Below, one piece after another: positions 18,022-26,762 of a stretch of 64,000 nt of DNA; position 1 is the first letter of the stretch, and each line of letters begins with the position of its first letter. Source of the stretch: Maribacter spongiicola (GTDB taxonomy: Bacteria; Bacteroidota; Bacteroidia; Flavobacteriales; Flavobacteriaceae); contig NZ_SOAY01000014.1 in the NCBI RefSeq assembly GCF_004364165.1, positions 1 through 64,000 of the forward strand, written 5' to 3'. Made by a program: the position numbers and the translations under genes. The notes under the pieces were generated by a model. The model was not told the DNA's origin. It made no database searches and saw nothing but the letters and a program-made list of their open reading frames with translations.

Positions 18022-18975
18022 ATGTTTAAAATCAATAGTATAAAAATAGCTTTAATCATTTTCACCTCAGTAGTGTTTATGTCTTGCCAGTCTAAGAAAC
18101 AGAAGGATATCGGAGCTATACAGATAGATAGTACAGCAGTACTATTACTCACTAAAGAAGCTATAAAAAAGATTGGGAGCATAAAAATTTCGAAGGACAT
18201 TAAGGTCGGTGGCTATTTTCAATTCATGGATTCAGTAGTTGAAAAATATGATACGCTAGTGCCATATGCGTTATCTGAACATTTGTTAGTACGAAATAAC
18301 CCGTGGATAATTGATACTTTGGCGAATACAGATTATTACAGAATGATGGCGCGTGATTCTTTTGTTTATGATCAAAAACAAATGATAGTATTGCCAAAAG
18401 ATAGCGAGTTGATACTGCCAGATTCAATTACAGCTTGTAGAATTCTGGAAGAATTTGCAACTACTGAAATTGATGTTAACATACCAGAATACAAATTACG
18501 CATTTTTCAAGATTCTGTTTTATTAGAAACTTTTCCGGTTAGGGTGGGGCAGTATCGAGAGCGCTATTTAAAGTTTGGAGATCGTGTAACAGATTTAAGA
18601 ACAAAAACAGGAGAAGGAACTATTGTAAGGCATGCAAAGCATCCAGATTTTTATAATCCGGTAAACGGAAAACGTTTTTATGTAACCAGACGAGATGATG
18701 GTAAAACAACCATGATGCCTCAAATACCTTGGATCGAAACTGAAATAAATAATATTAGAAATGGACAGATGATTCATCCGACTACAAATCCTAAAACACT
18801 AGGTAAGGCATATTCAAATGGCTGTATCGGTCTTGGTGAAGGCGATGCTTGGCGGGTATATTATTATGCGCCATTAGGTACAAAGCTTAAAATTAGGTAT
18901 GATTTAGAAACATATGATGAAGGCATGGTTATTTCTGTACTTCGAGATGTATATCACTTATCTGATAATCAATAA
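18022..18975 (+). CDS. L,D-transpeptidase (YkuD) lipoprotein
   Basis: A 317-residue putative lipoprotein. The N-terminal hydrophobic stretch ends in VFMSC, a plausible lipobox, so it is probably anchored in the outer or inner membrane facing the periplasm. The C-terminal half is a YkuD domain with MIHPTTNPKTLGKAYSNGCIGL, where the Cys is the catalytic nucleophile that forms L,D cross-links in peptidoglycan or attaches proteins to it. The family motif is usually SHGC; here the His is Asn (SNGC), a variation worth noting. It stands alone upstream of the metal-efflux operon. Confidence 0.85.
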   Translation: MFKINSIKIALIIFTSVVFMSCQSKKQKDIGAIQIDSTAVLLLTKEAIKKIGSIKISKDIKVGGYFQFMDSVVEKYDTLVPYALSEHLLVRNNPWIIDTLANTDYYRMMARDSFVYDQKQMIVLPKDSELILPDSITACRILEEFATTEIDVNIPEYKLRIFQDSVLLETFPVRVGQYRERYLKFGDRVTDLRTKTGEGTIVRHAKHPDFYNPVNGKRFYVTRRDDGKTTMMPQIPWIETEINNIRNGQMIHPTTNPKTLGKAYSNGCIGLGEGDAWRVYYYAPLGTKLKIRYDLETYDEGMVISVLRDVYHLSDNQ

Positions 18976-19060
18976 AATGGAAGTATATTAAAGCTAAATC
19001 CGATTTAGTTTAAACTGAATTTAAATAATAGGTATTTATAATTTTACTAATTTTACTAAC

Positions 19061-19462
19061 GTGAACAAACTGTTTTCCATATTGTTATCATCGCTCATCA
19101 TGCTGCAAAGCTTTGGTGTGCATTATGATGATATTGTTCAGTTAGATGAATTGATCGAACACGCTCAATTTCATAGTGAGCAATATGGCGATAATGTAAT
19201 TGTTTTTCTTTCTAAGCATTATGGTGAGTTAAAGGCAGACCATCAACGCGATCATCAAGAAGAAAAGAAAGATCACGAAAAATTACCTTTTAATCATAGT
19301 GGTGCATCGCATATTTCTGTTGCCGATGTGTTTATCAATAGCTATAAGTCAGAATTAAATGTATTAGAATTTTCAGATTATACTGCCTCAAATTTCTATT
19401 ACCAAGCACCTTCTTCTTCATTGCATTCAGAGGGTATTTTACAGCCGCCCCGCATTTCATAA
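19061..19462 (+). CDS. Small His-rich exported protein upstream of czcA
   Basis: A 133-residue protein that starts with GTG, because no ATG precedes the signal-like segment NKLFSILLSSLIMLQSFGVHY. The mature part is rich in His, Asp and Glu (HYDDIVQLDELIEHAQFHSEQYGD, DHQRDHQEEKKDHEKLPFNHSG), as expected for a periplasmic protein that binds divalent metals. It lies 77 bases upstream of the CzcA-type pump and is presumably the first gene of the operon. It may act as a metal buffer or sensor for the pump. The function is inferred from composition and position. Confidence 0.72.
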   Translation: MNKLFSILLSSLIMLQSFGVHYDDIVQLDELIEHAQFHSEQYGDNVIVFLSKHYGELKADHQRDHQEEKKDHEKLPFNHSGASHISVADVFINSYKSELNVLEFSDYTASNFYYQAPSSSLHSEGILQPPRIS

Positions 19463-19539
19463 TACAATCGATTTTTTAATTTTTTAGTTCAGATTCATGT
19501 TTATGAATTTGAGCGATTCACATTGATTTATATGAAAAG

Positions 19540-22500
19540 ATGCTATCACATATCATTAATTTTAGTTTAAAGAATAAGCTTATTATTCTTTTGTTTACCG
19601 TATTTATTATTGGGTACGGTTTATTTGCACTTTCTCAAATACCTATTGGGGCTGTGCCAGATGTTACCAATAATCAGGTTCAGGTAATTACAACATCACG
19701 TAATTTATCTACTCAAGATATGGAGCAATTCATAACTTATCCCGTAGAGCTTGAAATGGCGAATTTACCGGGAGTAAAAGAAATTCGCTCGGTATCTAAA
19801 TTTGGTTTGTCTGTTGTCACCATTGTGTTTGACGATGATTTAGGAACATATTTGCCGAGGCAACTTATAGCCGAGAAAATAGCTTCGGCTTCAGAGAAAA
19901 TACCTGCCGGTTTTGGTACGCCACAAATGGGACCGATAACTACAGGGTTAGGTGAAATCTACCAATATGTTTTAGAAGTAGAACCAGAATATAAAAATGA
20001 ATATACCACGACCGAACTAAGAACCATACAAGATTGGATCGTAAAACGCCAATTGTCAGGTATACCCGGTGTGGTTGAGGTCAACACCTGGGGCGGATTT
20101 CTAAAGCAATACGAAGTTGCTATAAATACGCAGAAGTTAAATGCCATGAACATTACCGCCAGTGATGTTTTTAAAGCGCTGGAAACTAACAATAGTGTTT
20201 CGGGTGGCGGCTATATCGAAAAGGTAAATCAGGCTTTCTTTATTAGAGGAGAAGGATTGGTTTCATCTCTAGAGGATATTCGAAATATTGTAATTAGCAC
20301 TAAAGACGGATTACCAATTTATATTAAAGATGTCGCTACAGTTGATTTCGGTAGCGCAGTTCGTTTTGGTGCTATTACTGGTAATGGCGAAGGCGAGAAG
20401 GTACTGGGGCAAGTAATGATGTTGAAAGATGCGAACTCTAAAAAAGTAATCGAAGCCGTAAAAGAACGCGTTGCCGAAATTTCAACTTCGTTGCCAAAAG
20501 GAGTTTATATTAATCCGTTTTTAGAGCGGAGCGAACTTATTGCCAAAACAACCTTCACCGTTAGCGAGAACTTAATATTAGGATGTTTAATTGTCATTTT
20601 TGTAGTGGTATTACTGCTAGGTAATTTTAGATCCGGTTTGGTGGTCGCATCTGTAATTCCTTTGTGTTTATTATTTGCCTTATCGCTCATGTATATATTT
20701 GGTGTCGATGCAAATTTAATGAGTTTGGGAGCGATAGATTTTGGTATTATCATAGACGGTGCGGTAATAATTGTAGAATTTATTGCCTTTGAAATTACAA
20801 GAAAGCAACACGAGATTAATAGTTTAGCCAAAACAGATCAGCAGCATTTAAAAGATGAGATAACTTTTGACGGAGCATCTAAAATGATGAATTCTGCCAT
20901 TTTCGGGCAGTTGATTATTTTAATTGTTTTTATTCCGATTCTATCATTAAGCGGAGTAGAAGGTAAAATGTTCAAACCTATGGCATTGACCTTTAGTTTT
21001 GCATTAATTGGGGCGATGATTTTATGTTTTACCTATGTGCCTGTGGCTGCGTCGATATTTTTAAAACCATCAAAAGAGTCGGACAAAAACATATCTGTTC
21101 GTTTAATGAAATGGTTGAATAAAAAATATGAACCTATTATAAATTGGGCTTTACAAAGCAAGAAATTGGTTTTGGGCATTGCGGCGATACTACTTATAGG
21201 GGCAACTATTTTATATACGACTATGGGCGGGGAGTTTGTACCGACTTTAGATGAAGGCGATTTTGTTATTCAGCCTGTGTTAAAAACAGGAACTTCATTA
21301 AGTAAAACGGTAGAGATTACTACGGAGATTGAGAAGATTTTACTTGAGAATTTTCCAGAGGTTCAGCAGGTAGTTACCAGAATTGGAGCTGCTGAAGTAC
21401 CCACCGATCCTATGTCTATGGAAGAAAGTGATGTCATCATAAAACTGGCTCCAAAAGGGGAGTGGACAAGTGCAAAATCTAAAGATGAGCTAGCTGATAA
21501 ATTTAAAGAAGCGTTATCAATAATTCCCGGTATGGAAGTAGAGTTTACGCAGCCCATAGAAATGCGTTTTAATGAATTGATTACAGGAGTTCGTGCAGAT
21601 ATTGCCATAAAGATTTTTGGTCCCGATTTAGATGTTTTGGCTAAAAAAGGAAATGAAATCGGAGCGTTGATTAAAGATGTTGAAGGTGCTGCAGATGTTA
21701 GTGTAGAGAAAATAGCAGGTTTACCCGAAATGAGTGTTGATTATGACCGCGCCAAAATTGCCCGCTTCGGATTAAATATTCAAGAACTGAACGATATGGT
21801 TTCTATGGGCTTTGCCGGTAAAACTGCCGGTAATGTTTTTGAGGGTGAAAAGCGGTTCGATTTAGTCGTGCGCTTAGATAAAGCAAAACGAAAAGATATT
21901 GACGACCTTAAAAACCTTTATGTTGATTTGCCCGATGGAGGAAAGATTCCCTTAAGCGAGTTGGCAGATATTACGTATAAAAAAGGCGCTGCAAAAATCT
22001 CTAGAGATGATACTAAAAGAAGAACTGTAGTGGGCGTGAATGTCCGTAATCGAGATTTGCAATCGGTGGTAGATGATGTTCAAAAACTGATAAATGAAAA
22101 TGTAAAATTACCGGCAGGGTATACTATTACCTATGGCGGTCAATTTGAAAACTTACAAAGTGCCCGAGACCGGCTATTAGTGGCAGTACCTATAGCACTT
22201 GTTCTTATTTTTGTATTGCTATATTTTGCGTTTAAATCGGTAAAAGAAGCCCTTATGATATATTCTGCAATTCCGCTGGCAGCTGTTGGTGGTGTGCTGT
22301 TATTATGGATGAGAGGTTTACCTTTTAGTATTTCTGCAGGAGTAGGTTTTATAGCACTGTTCGGTATAGCGGTATTAAATGGAATTGTTTTGATAGAGCA
22401 TTTTAAGGAGTTGAAAAAGTATTCTTTTGATAGTTTAGATGATTTAGTAAAACAAGGCACAAAAGACCGCTTACGAGCAGTGTTATTAACAGCATCTGCA

Positions 22501-23877
22501 GCTGCACTTGGTTTCTTGCCTATGGCAATATCTACCAATGCAGGCGCAGAAGTTCAGCGACCTTTGGCAACAGTGGTTATAGGCGGGCTGTTTACGGCAA
22601 CCATATTGACCTTAGTGGTATTACCGGTGTTATATTCCATTTTCGATAAACATGAAAATTCAAAAAAGCCAATACCAAAAACAACGTTACAAAATGGTAT
22701 TGCTTTTCTAGCTGTACTTGTATCCATTGGGGCTTCGGCACAAGAATCGAATAGCCAAAATCTCGATGAATTAATACCACTAGCTATTGAAAATAACATG
22801 GGTTTAAAAGCAGGCAGCCTTAAAGTCGATGAATCGCAATCTTTGGTCAACAGTGCTTTTAGTTTTGACAAAACACATGTGTATTACCAATACGATGAAA
22901 ACAATTTAGCCATTAATAATGTGCCATTAAAGGTATTTGGCGTTCAGCAAGATTTTCGTTTTCCGACTGCCTATTTTTCTGAAAAAAAGGTAAACAAAGT
23001 ACAGGTTAATTTAGCGCAAAGTGAATATGATATTCAGCGTAAGGCATTAACGAAAGAAGTTACAAAAGGCTATTATGCATATCAAATTGCACGAGAAAAA
23101 GTTAGGGTCTTTAAAAAGCTCGATAGTTTGTATGCCAATTTTTCACAGGTAGCAGCTAGAAGGTTTGAACTGGGGGAAACCAACTATTTAGAGAAAATAA
23201 CCGCAGCTTCTAAGCAACGAAAAATCAATTTAGACTATCAACAAGCTATTCAACATGTAGCCGCGTCATATGCCAATTTACTGCAATTAATTCAGTTAGA
23301 AGACAGTTTGGTGATTTCAGAAGAAATGAATTTGAAAATTGACATTCAAGATGTAAATGTAGATGCTTCTCCTGAGTCCGTATATTATGAGAATAATATG
23401 CAATTAATGGCTGCAGAGCGTAAACTAGAAAAGCAACAGCTACTGCCAGATATTAGTTTAGCCTATTTTCAAGGATCAAACTCAGAATTGAACGATAATC
23501 TTTTAGGCTATCAATTAGGACTTAAGATTCCGCTATTATTTAGTGGTAACGCTTCTAGAATTAAAGCATCAAAAATTGCAAAAGAAAGGGCAGTGGCCGA
23601 GTCTGTTGCGTATAAAATTCAAATAAAATCGAAGCAAGAAATTTTGAGGCAACAAATCGTTCAAATTCAAAATTCACTGAATTATTATGAGAATGAAGGC
23701 GCTGAGCTATCCGATGAAATATTGAAGACCGCAAATATTAGCTTTAGAAATGGTGAAATTGATTTCTATCAATTTATACAGAGTTTAGAAAGTGCTTATG
23801 ATGTAAAATTGGGCTATCTAGATAAGTTGAAAGAGTACAATGAAACCGCAACAGACATTAATTTCTTAACATTATAA
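19540..23877 (+). CDS. czcA: CzcA-type RND metal efflux pump fused to an outer-membrane factor (TolC-like) domain
   Basis: A 1445-residue protein. Residues 1-1040 are a complete heavy-metal RND transporter, with TM4 carrying DFGIIIDGAVIIVE, the Asp/Asp/Glu signature of divalent-cation pumps (Zn, Co, Cd, Ni) and not of Cu/Ag CusA. After the last RND membrane segment there is a second hydrophobic stretch (residues 1053-1064, GIAFLAVLVSIG) ending in ASAQ, just like a signal peptide with cleavage after A1067. Residues 1075-1445 are then a coiled-coil outer-membrane efflux domain (CzcC/TolC type). The frame is continuous, with no sign of an error at the junction. The adaptor gene follows by 10 bases, completing the tripartite pump. 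Confidence 0.93.
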   Translation: MLSHIINFSLKNKLIILLFTVFIIGYGLFALSQIPIGAVPDVTNNQVQVITTSRNLSTQDMEQFITYPVELEMANLPGVKEIRSVSKFGLSVVTIVFDDDLGTYLPRQLIAEKIASASEKIPAGFGTPQMGPITTGLGEIYQYVLEVEPEYKNEYTTTELRTIQDWIVKRQLSGIPGVVEVNTWGGFLKQYEVAINTQKLNAMNITASDVFKALETNNSVSGGGYIEKVNQAFFIRGEGLVSSLEDIRNIVISTKDGLPIYIKDVATVDFGSAVRFGAITGNGEGEKVLGQVMMLKDANSKKVIEAVKERVAEISTSLPKGVYINPFLERSELIAKTTFTVSENLILGCLIVIFVVVLLLGNFRSGLVVASVIPLCLLFALSLMYIFGVDANLMSLGAIDFGIIIDGAVIIVEFIAFEITRKQHEINSLAKTDQQHLKDEITFDGASKMMNSAIFGQLIILIVFIPILSLSGVEGKMFKPMALTFSFALIGAMILCFTYVPVAASIFLKPSKESDKNISVRLMKWLNKKYEPIINWALQSKKLVLGIAAILLIGATILYTTMGGEFVPTLDEGDFVIQPVLKTGTSLSKTVEITTEIEKILLENFPEVQQVVTRIGAAEVPTDPMSMEESDVIIKLAPKGEWTSAKSKDELADKFKEALSIIPGMEVEFTQPIEMRFNELITGVRADIAIKIFGPDLDVLAKKGNEIGALIKDVEGAADVSVEKIAGLPEMSVDYDRAKIARFGLNIQELNDMVSMGFAGKTAGNVFEGEKRFDLVVRLDKAKRKDIDDLKNLYVDLPDGGKIPLSELADITYKKGAAKISRDDTKRRTVVGVNVRNRDLQSVVDDVQKLINENVKLPAGYTITYGGQFENLQSARDRLLVAVPIALVLIFVLLYFAFKSVKEALMIYSAIPLAAVGGVLLLWMRGLPFSISAGVGFIALFGIAVLNGIVLIEHFKELKKYSFDSLDDLVKQGTKDRLRAVLLTASAAALGFLPMAISTNAGAEVQRPLATVVIGGLFTATILTLVVLPVLYSIFDKHENSKKPIPKTTLQNGIAFLAVLVSIGASAQESNSQNLDELIPLAIENNMGLKAGSLKVDESQSLVNSAFSFDKTHVYYQYDENNLAINNVPLKVFGVQQDFRFPTAYFSEKKVNKVQVNLAQSEYDIQRKALTKEVTKGYYAYQIAREKVRVFKKLDSLYANFSQVAARRFELGETNYLEKITAASKQRKINLDYQQAIQHVAASYANLLQLIQLEDSLVISEEMNLKIDIQDVNVDASPESVYYENNMQLMAAERKLEKQQLLPDISLAYFQGSNSELNDNLLGYQLGLKIPLLFSGNASRIKASKIAKERAVAESVAYKIQIKSKQEILRQQIVQIQNSLNYYENEGAELSDEILKTANISFRNGEIDFYQFIQSLESAYDVKLGYLDKLKEYNETATDINFLTL

Positions 23878-23887
23878 ATAGGGCATC

Positions 23888-25030
23888 ATGCAAAAATATA
23901 TATACAAAATAGTAACACTTTTCATACTCGGCATAATTATAAGTTGTGGAGACAAGGCAAGCAAATCTAGTGAGAATGGCGCATCTGAAGTACAAGCAGA
24001 TGATCGAATTCAAATTACGCAAGCACAATTCGACCAAAATAATATGGAGATCACTAGTATGACTGAAAGTGATTTTCCGGTAATGGTAACGACCTCGGGT
24101 ATGATAGATGTTCCACCAGAAAATAGGGCTGTAGTAAGTGCAACAATGGGCGGTTATATAAAAACGACCCCTTTATTGATTGGAGATAAAGTCCGCAAAG
24201 GGCAGTTGTTGGTTACTATTGAGAATCCGGAGTTTGTATCCTTACAACAACAATACATGGAAGTCAACGGGCAGTTGGGCTATTTGAAGTCAGAATACGA
24301 ACGTCAGCAAACCATGGTAGCCGAAAACATAACATCTAAGAAAAGCTTTTTAAAAGCAGAGAGTGATTATAAAACTGGGGTCGCAAAATACAACGGACTA
24401 CGTAAGCAACTAGGTATGCTGAACATATCCGCAGAACAAGTAGAAAAAGGAAATATAAGTTCGGTAGCAACGATTTATGCACCAATTGCTGGTAGTATTA
24501 CAAGCGTAAATGTTTCAAAAGGTACATATGTTTCTCCTGCTACTTCGATTATGGAAATCATTAATAATGACCATATTCATTTAGAACTTTCGGTTTTCGA
24601 AAAGGATATTATGAAAGTAAAAAAGGATCAGGTGGTAGAATTTAGAATACCAGAAGCTTCAAAAGAGGTGTATAAGGCAGAAGTACATTTGGTAGGTACC
24701 TCAATAGGTGAAAATAGAACGATAAAGGTTCATGCACATATAGAAAATGAAGATGACGCTAACTTTCTTACTGGTATGTTCGTAGAGGCGAATATTATTA
24801 CAGAAACGTCAAAACAAATGTCGCTGCCTTCTGATGCTATTGCCGTGGTTGAAAACGAATCGTTTGTGTTGCTTTTAGACGAGAAGAAAGGCGATACGTA
24901 TTATTTTAAGCAAGTACCTGTCATGACCTTAGGTAGTTATGAAAATAGGACATCGCTCAGTAATTCATCGACTTTTAAACAAGATGCACAATTTTTATCA
25001 AAAGGTGCGTTTAGCCTGATAGGAGAATAA
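23888..25030 (+). CDS. czcB: RND efflux periplasmic adaptor (CzcB/CusB type)
   Basis: A 380-residue membrane-fusion protein. The lipobox IIISCGDKAS indicates a lipoprotein anchored in the inner membrane. The barrel-sandwich/lipoyl halves are visible as AVVSATMGGYIKTTPLLIGDKVRKGQLLVTIENPEF and IYAPIAGSITSVNVSKGTYVSP, with the alpha-helical hairpin between them and the beta-barrel domain afterwards. It links the RND pump and the outer-membrane factor, which here are both encoded by the preceding gene. The gap of 10 bases implies one transcript. Confidence 0.92.
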   Translation: MQKYIYKIVTLFILGIIISCGDKASKSSENGASEVQADDRIQITQAQFDQNNMEITSMTESDFPVMVTTSGMIDVPPENRAVVSATMGGYIKTTPLLIGDKVRKGQLLVTIENPEFVSLQQQYMEVNGQLGYLKSEYERQQTMVAENITSKKSFLKAESDYKTGVAKYNGLRKQLGMLNISAEQVEKGNISSVATIYAPIAGSITSVNVSKGTYVSPATSIMEIINNDHIHLELSVFEKDIMKVKKDQVVEFRIPEASKEVYKAEVHLVGTSIGENRTIKVHAHIENEDDANFLTGMFVEANIITETSKQMSLPSDAIAVVENESFVLLLDEKKGDTYYFKQVPVMTLGSYENRTSLSNSSTFKQDAQFLSKGAFSLIGE

Positions 25031-25107
25031 AGTAAAAATAGCGCTCAAAAAATGTTAGGTATTGGTATAATAGTTGACATAGTATGAGTTCGTTTAATAA
25101 ATAGATT

Positions 25108-25548
25108 ATGAAGAAATATATAGTGTTATTGTTATTTGCAGTAGCAAGTGTGAGTTCAATAACAGCGCAAGACTGGAATACAGATTTTACTACAGCAAAG
25201 AAGCTTGCTAAAACAAATGATTTACCAATAATACTTGTTTTTCAAGGCTCAGATTGGTGTGCTCCGTGTATAAAATTAGATAGAGCAGTATGGTCTACTG
25301 ATGAGTTTAAAGACTATGCAGAAGAACATTATGTAATGTTACAAGCAGATTTTCCTCGTAGAAAGAATAATGCATTGCCAGAAGAGCAATTGAGCAAGAA
25401 TAAGGCATTGGCTGAAAGTTATAATAGACAGGGAATTTTCCCTTTTGTGGTGGTTATGAATGCCAATGGTGAAGTATATGGCGAAACCAGTTACAAGAAA
25501 CTCTCACCAAAAGAATATATCGAAGAATTGAATTCATTCATAAAATAG
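25108..25548 (+). CDS. Periplasmic thioredoxin-family protein
   Basis: A 146-residue exported protein: signal peptide MKKYIVLLLFAVASVSSITAQ, then a thioredoxin fold (Thioredoxin_7/DsbD-gamma-like) with the redox motif C-A-P-C in SDWCAPCIKLD. The cis-Pro region is GIFPFVVV. It probably reduces or oxidises cysteines of a periplasmic client. It starts a tight operon with apbE, a DUF4266 lipoprotein rich in C-terminal Cys and a DUF3570 barrel. The Cys of the DUF4266 protein is a possible client. Confidence 0.88.
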   Translation: MKKYIVLLLFAVASVSSITAQDWNTDFTTAKKLAKTNDLPIILVFQGSDWCAPCIKLDRAVWSTDEFKDYAEEHYVMLQADFPRRKNNALPEEQLSKNKALAESYNRQGIFPFVVVMNANGEVYGETSYKKLSPKEYIEELNSFIK

Positions 25549-25549
25549 A

Positions 25550-26530
25550 TTGAAAAAGCTAACGCTCATAATATTATTTTTTGCTGTTGGTATACTGTAT
25601 GCTCAAGAGCCCTATAAGCGCACCGTTAAATTAATGGGCAGCCGTTTTGACATTACTGTTGTGGCTAAAGATCCTGTTGAAGGAGATGTGTTTATTGATA
25701 TGGCTATCAGCGAAATAACAAGAATAGAAAAGCTGATTAGTTCTTGGGATGAAAACTCGCAGACATCAGAAATTAATAGAAATGCAGGTATAAAGCCGGT
25801 AAAAGTAGATGCAGAATTATTTAATTTAATACAGCGGGCGATTGGTATTTCACAATTGACTGATGGGGCTTTTGATATTAGTTATGCCTCGATGGATAAA
25901 ATTTGGAAGTTCGATGGTAGCATGACCGTTATGCCTTCAGAAGAGTCCATTAGGGCATCTGTGGCTAAAGTAGGTTATCATAATATAATTTTAGATAAAG
26001 AGAACCAAACCGTTTTTCTGAAGTTAGAAGGAATGAAAATTGGTTTCGGAGCCATAGGTAAAGGATATGCAGCAGATAAAGCAAAAGATCTGTTGAAATC
26101 TAAAGGCGTGGTTGCAGGTATTATAAATGCATCTGGCGACATGAATACCTGGGGAAAACACCCCGATGGTAAAGAGTGGAAAGTTGCCATTACCAACCCT
26201 ATGGATAAGAACAAGGTTTTTGCTTTGTTACCTATAACCAATGGGGCAGTGGTAACATCTGGTAATTACGAGAAGTATGTAAATTTTAATGATGTAAGAT
26301 ATACCCATATTATTGACCCTAGAAGTGGTTATCCGGCAACGGGTATTATTAGTGTTACTGTATTTGCTCCCAAAGCAGAACTGGCAGATGCTTTGGCAAC
26401 ATCGGTATTTGTTATGGGCATTGAGGTCGGCTTAAATAGAATAGAGCAACTACCACAAGTAGAATGTATCATTATAGACGATAAAGGAAATATTATCACA
26501 TCAAAGAATATAGAAATAGAGAAATCATGA
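25550..26530 (+). CDS. apbE: FAD:protein FMN transferase (ApbE)
   Basis: A 326-residue exported ApbE-family protein that attaches FMN covalently to Thr/Ser of target proteins in the periplasm. It starts with TTG; only this start keeps the signal peptide MKKLTLIILFFAVGILYAQ, and the next in-frame Met is about 28 residues inside. Family features are LTDGAFDISYASMDKIW, GAIGKGYAADKA, NASGDMNTWG and the late THIIDPRSGYP. The gene begins 1 base after the thioredoxin-like stop and ends overlapping the DUF4266 start by 4 bases. The expected flavinylated partner is therefore likely to be encoded in the same operon. Confidence 0.93.
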   Translation: MKKLTLIILFFAVGILYAQEPYKRTVKLMGSRFDITVVAKDPVEGDVFIDMAISEITRIEKLISSWDENSQTSEINRNAGIKPVKVDAELFNLIQRAIGISQLTDGAFDISYASMDKIWKFDGSMTVMPSEESIRASVAKVGYHNIILDKENQTVFLKLEGMKIGFGAIGKGYAADKAKDLLKSKGVVAGIINASGDMNTWGKHPDGKEWKVAITNPMDKNKVFALLPITNGAVVTSGNYEKYVNFNDVRYTHIIDPRSGYPATGIISVTVFAPKAELADALATSVFVMGIEVGLNRIEQLPQVECIIIDDKGNIITSKNIEIEKS

Positions 26531-26739
26531 AGAAGAAGATTTTAATTTTTGCCTTAATAGCGGGCTCATTTAGTAGCTGTACGGTGTTGAAAGAGTACGA
26601 GAAAATAAATATTAATGATCCAGATATGGTTTTGCAAGATAAAAAGGTAGATCGCAATTTAACTACGGCGCATTCATACAGAGAAGCTGCTGCAGGTGCA
26701 AACGGAGGTAAAACTGGTGGCGGCTGCGGCTGTAATTAA
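26527..26739 (+). CDS. DUF4266 small lipoprotein
   Basis: A 70-residue lipoprotein with lipobox SFSSC (Cys18) and a mature part containing NDPDMVLQDKKVDRNL and a Gly/Cys tail (GGKTGGGCGCN). This is the DUF4266 layout. The start codon overlaps the apbE stop by 4 bases (ATGA). The two terminal cysteines could be handled by the thioredoxin-like protein three genes upstream. The function of DUF4266 is unknown; it occurs with DUF3570 barrels and ApbE. Confidence 0.88.
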   Translation: MKKKILIFALIAGSFSSCTVLKEYEKININDPDMVLQDKKVDRNLTTAHSYREAAAGANGGKTGGGCGCN

Positions 26740-26762
26740 TATAGAATTCAATTATTTACAAA

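Noticed and set aside
22140-22871. Long minus-strand frames inside the CzcA gene
   Set aside because: They lie opposite a well-supported gene and have no recognisable domain.
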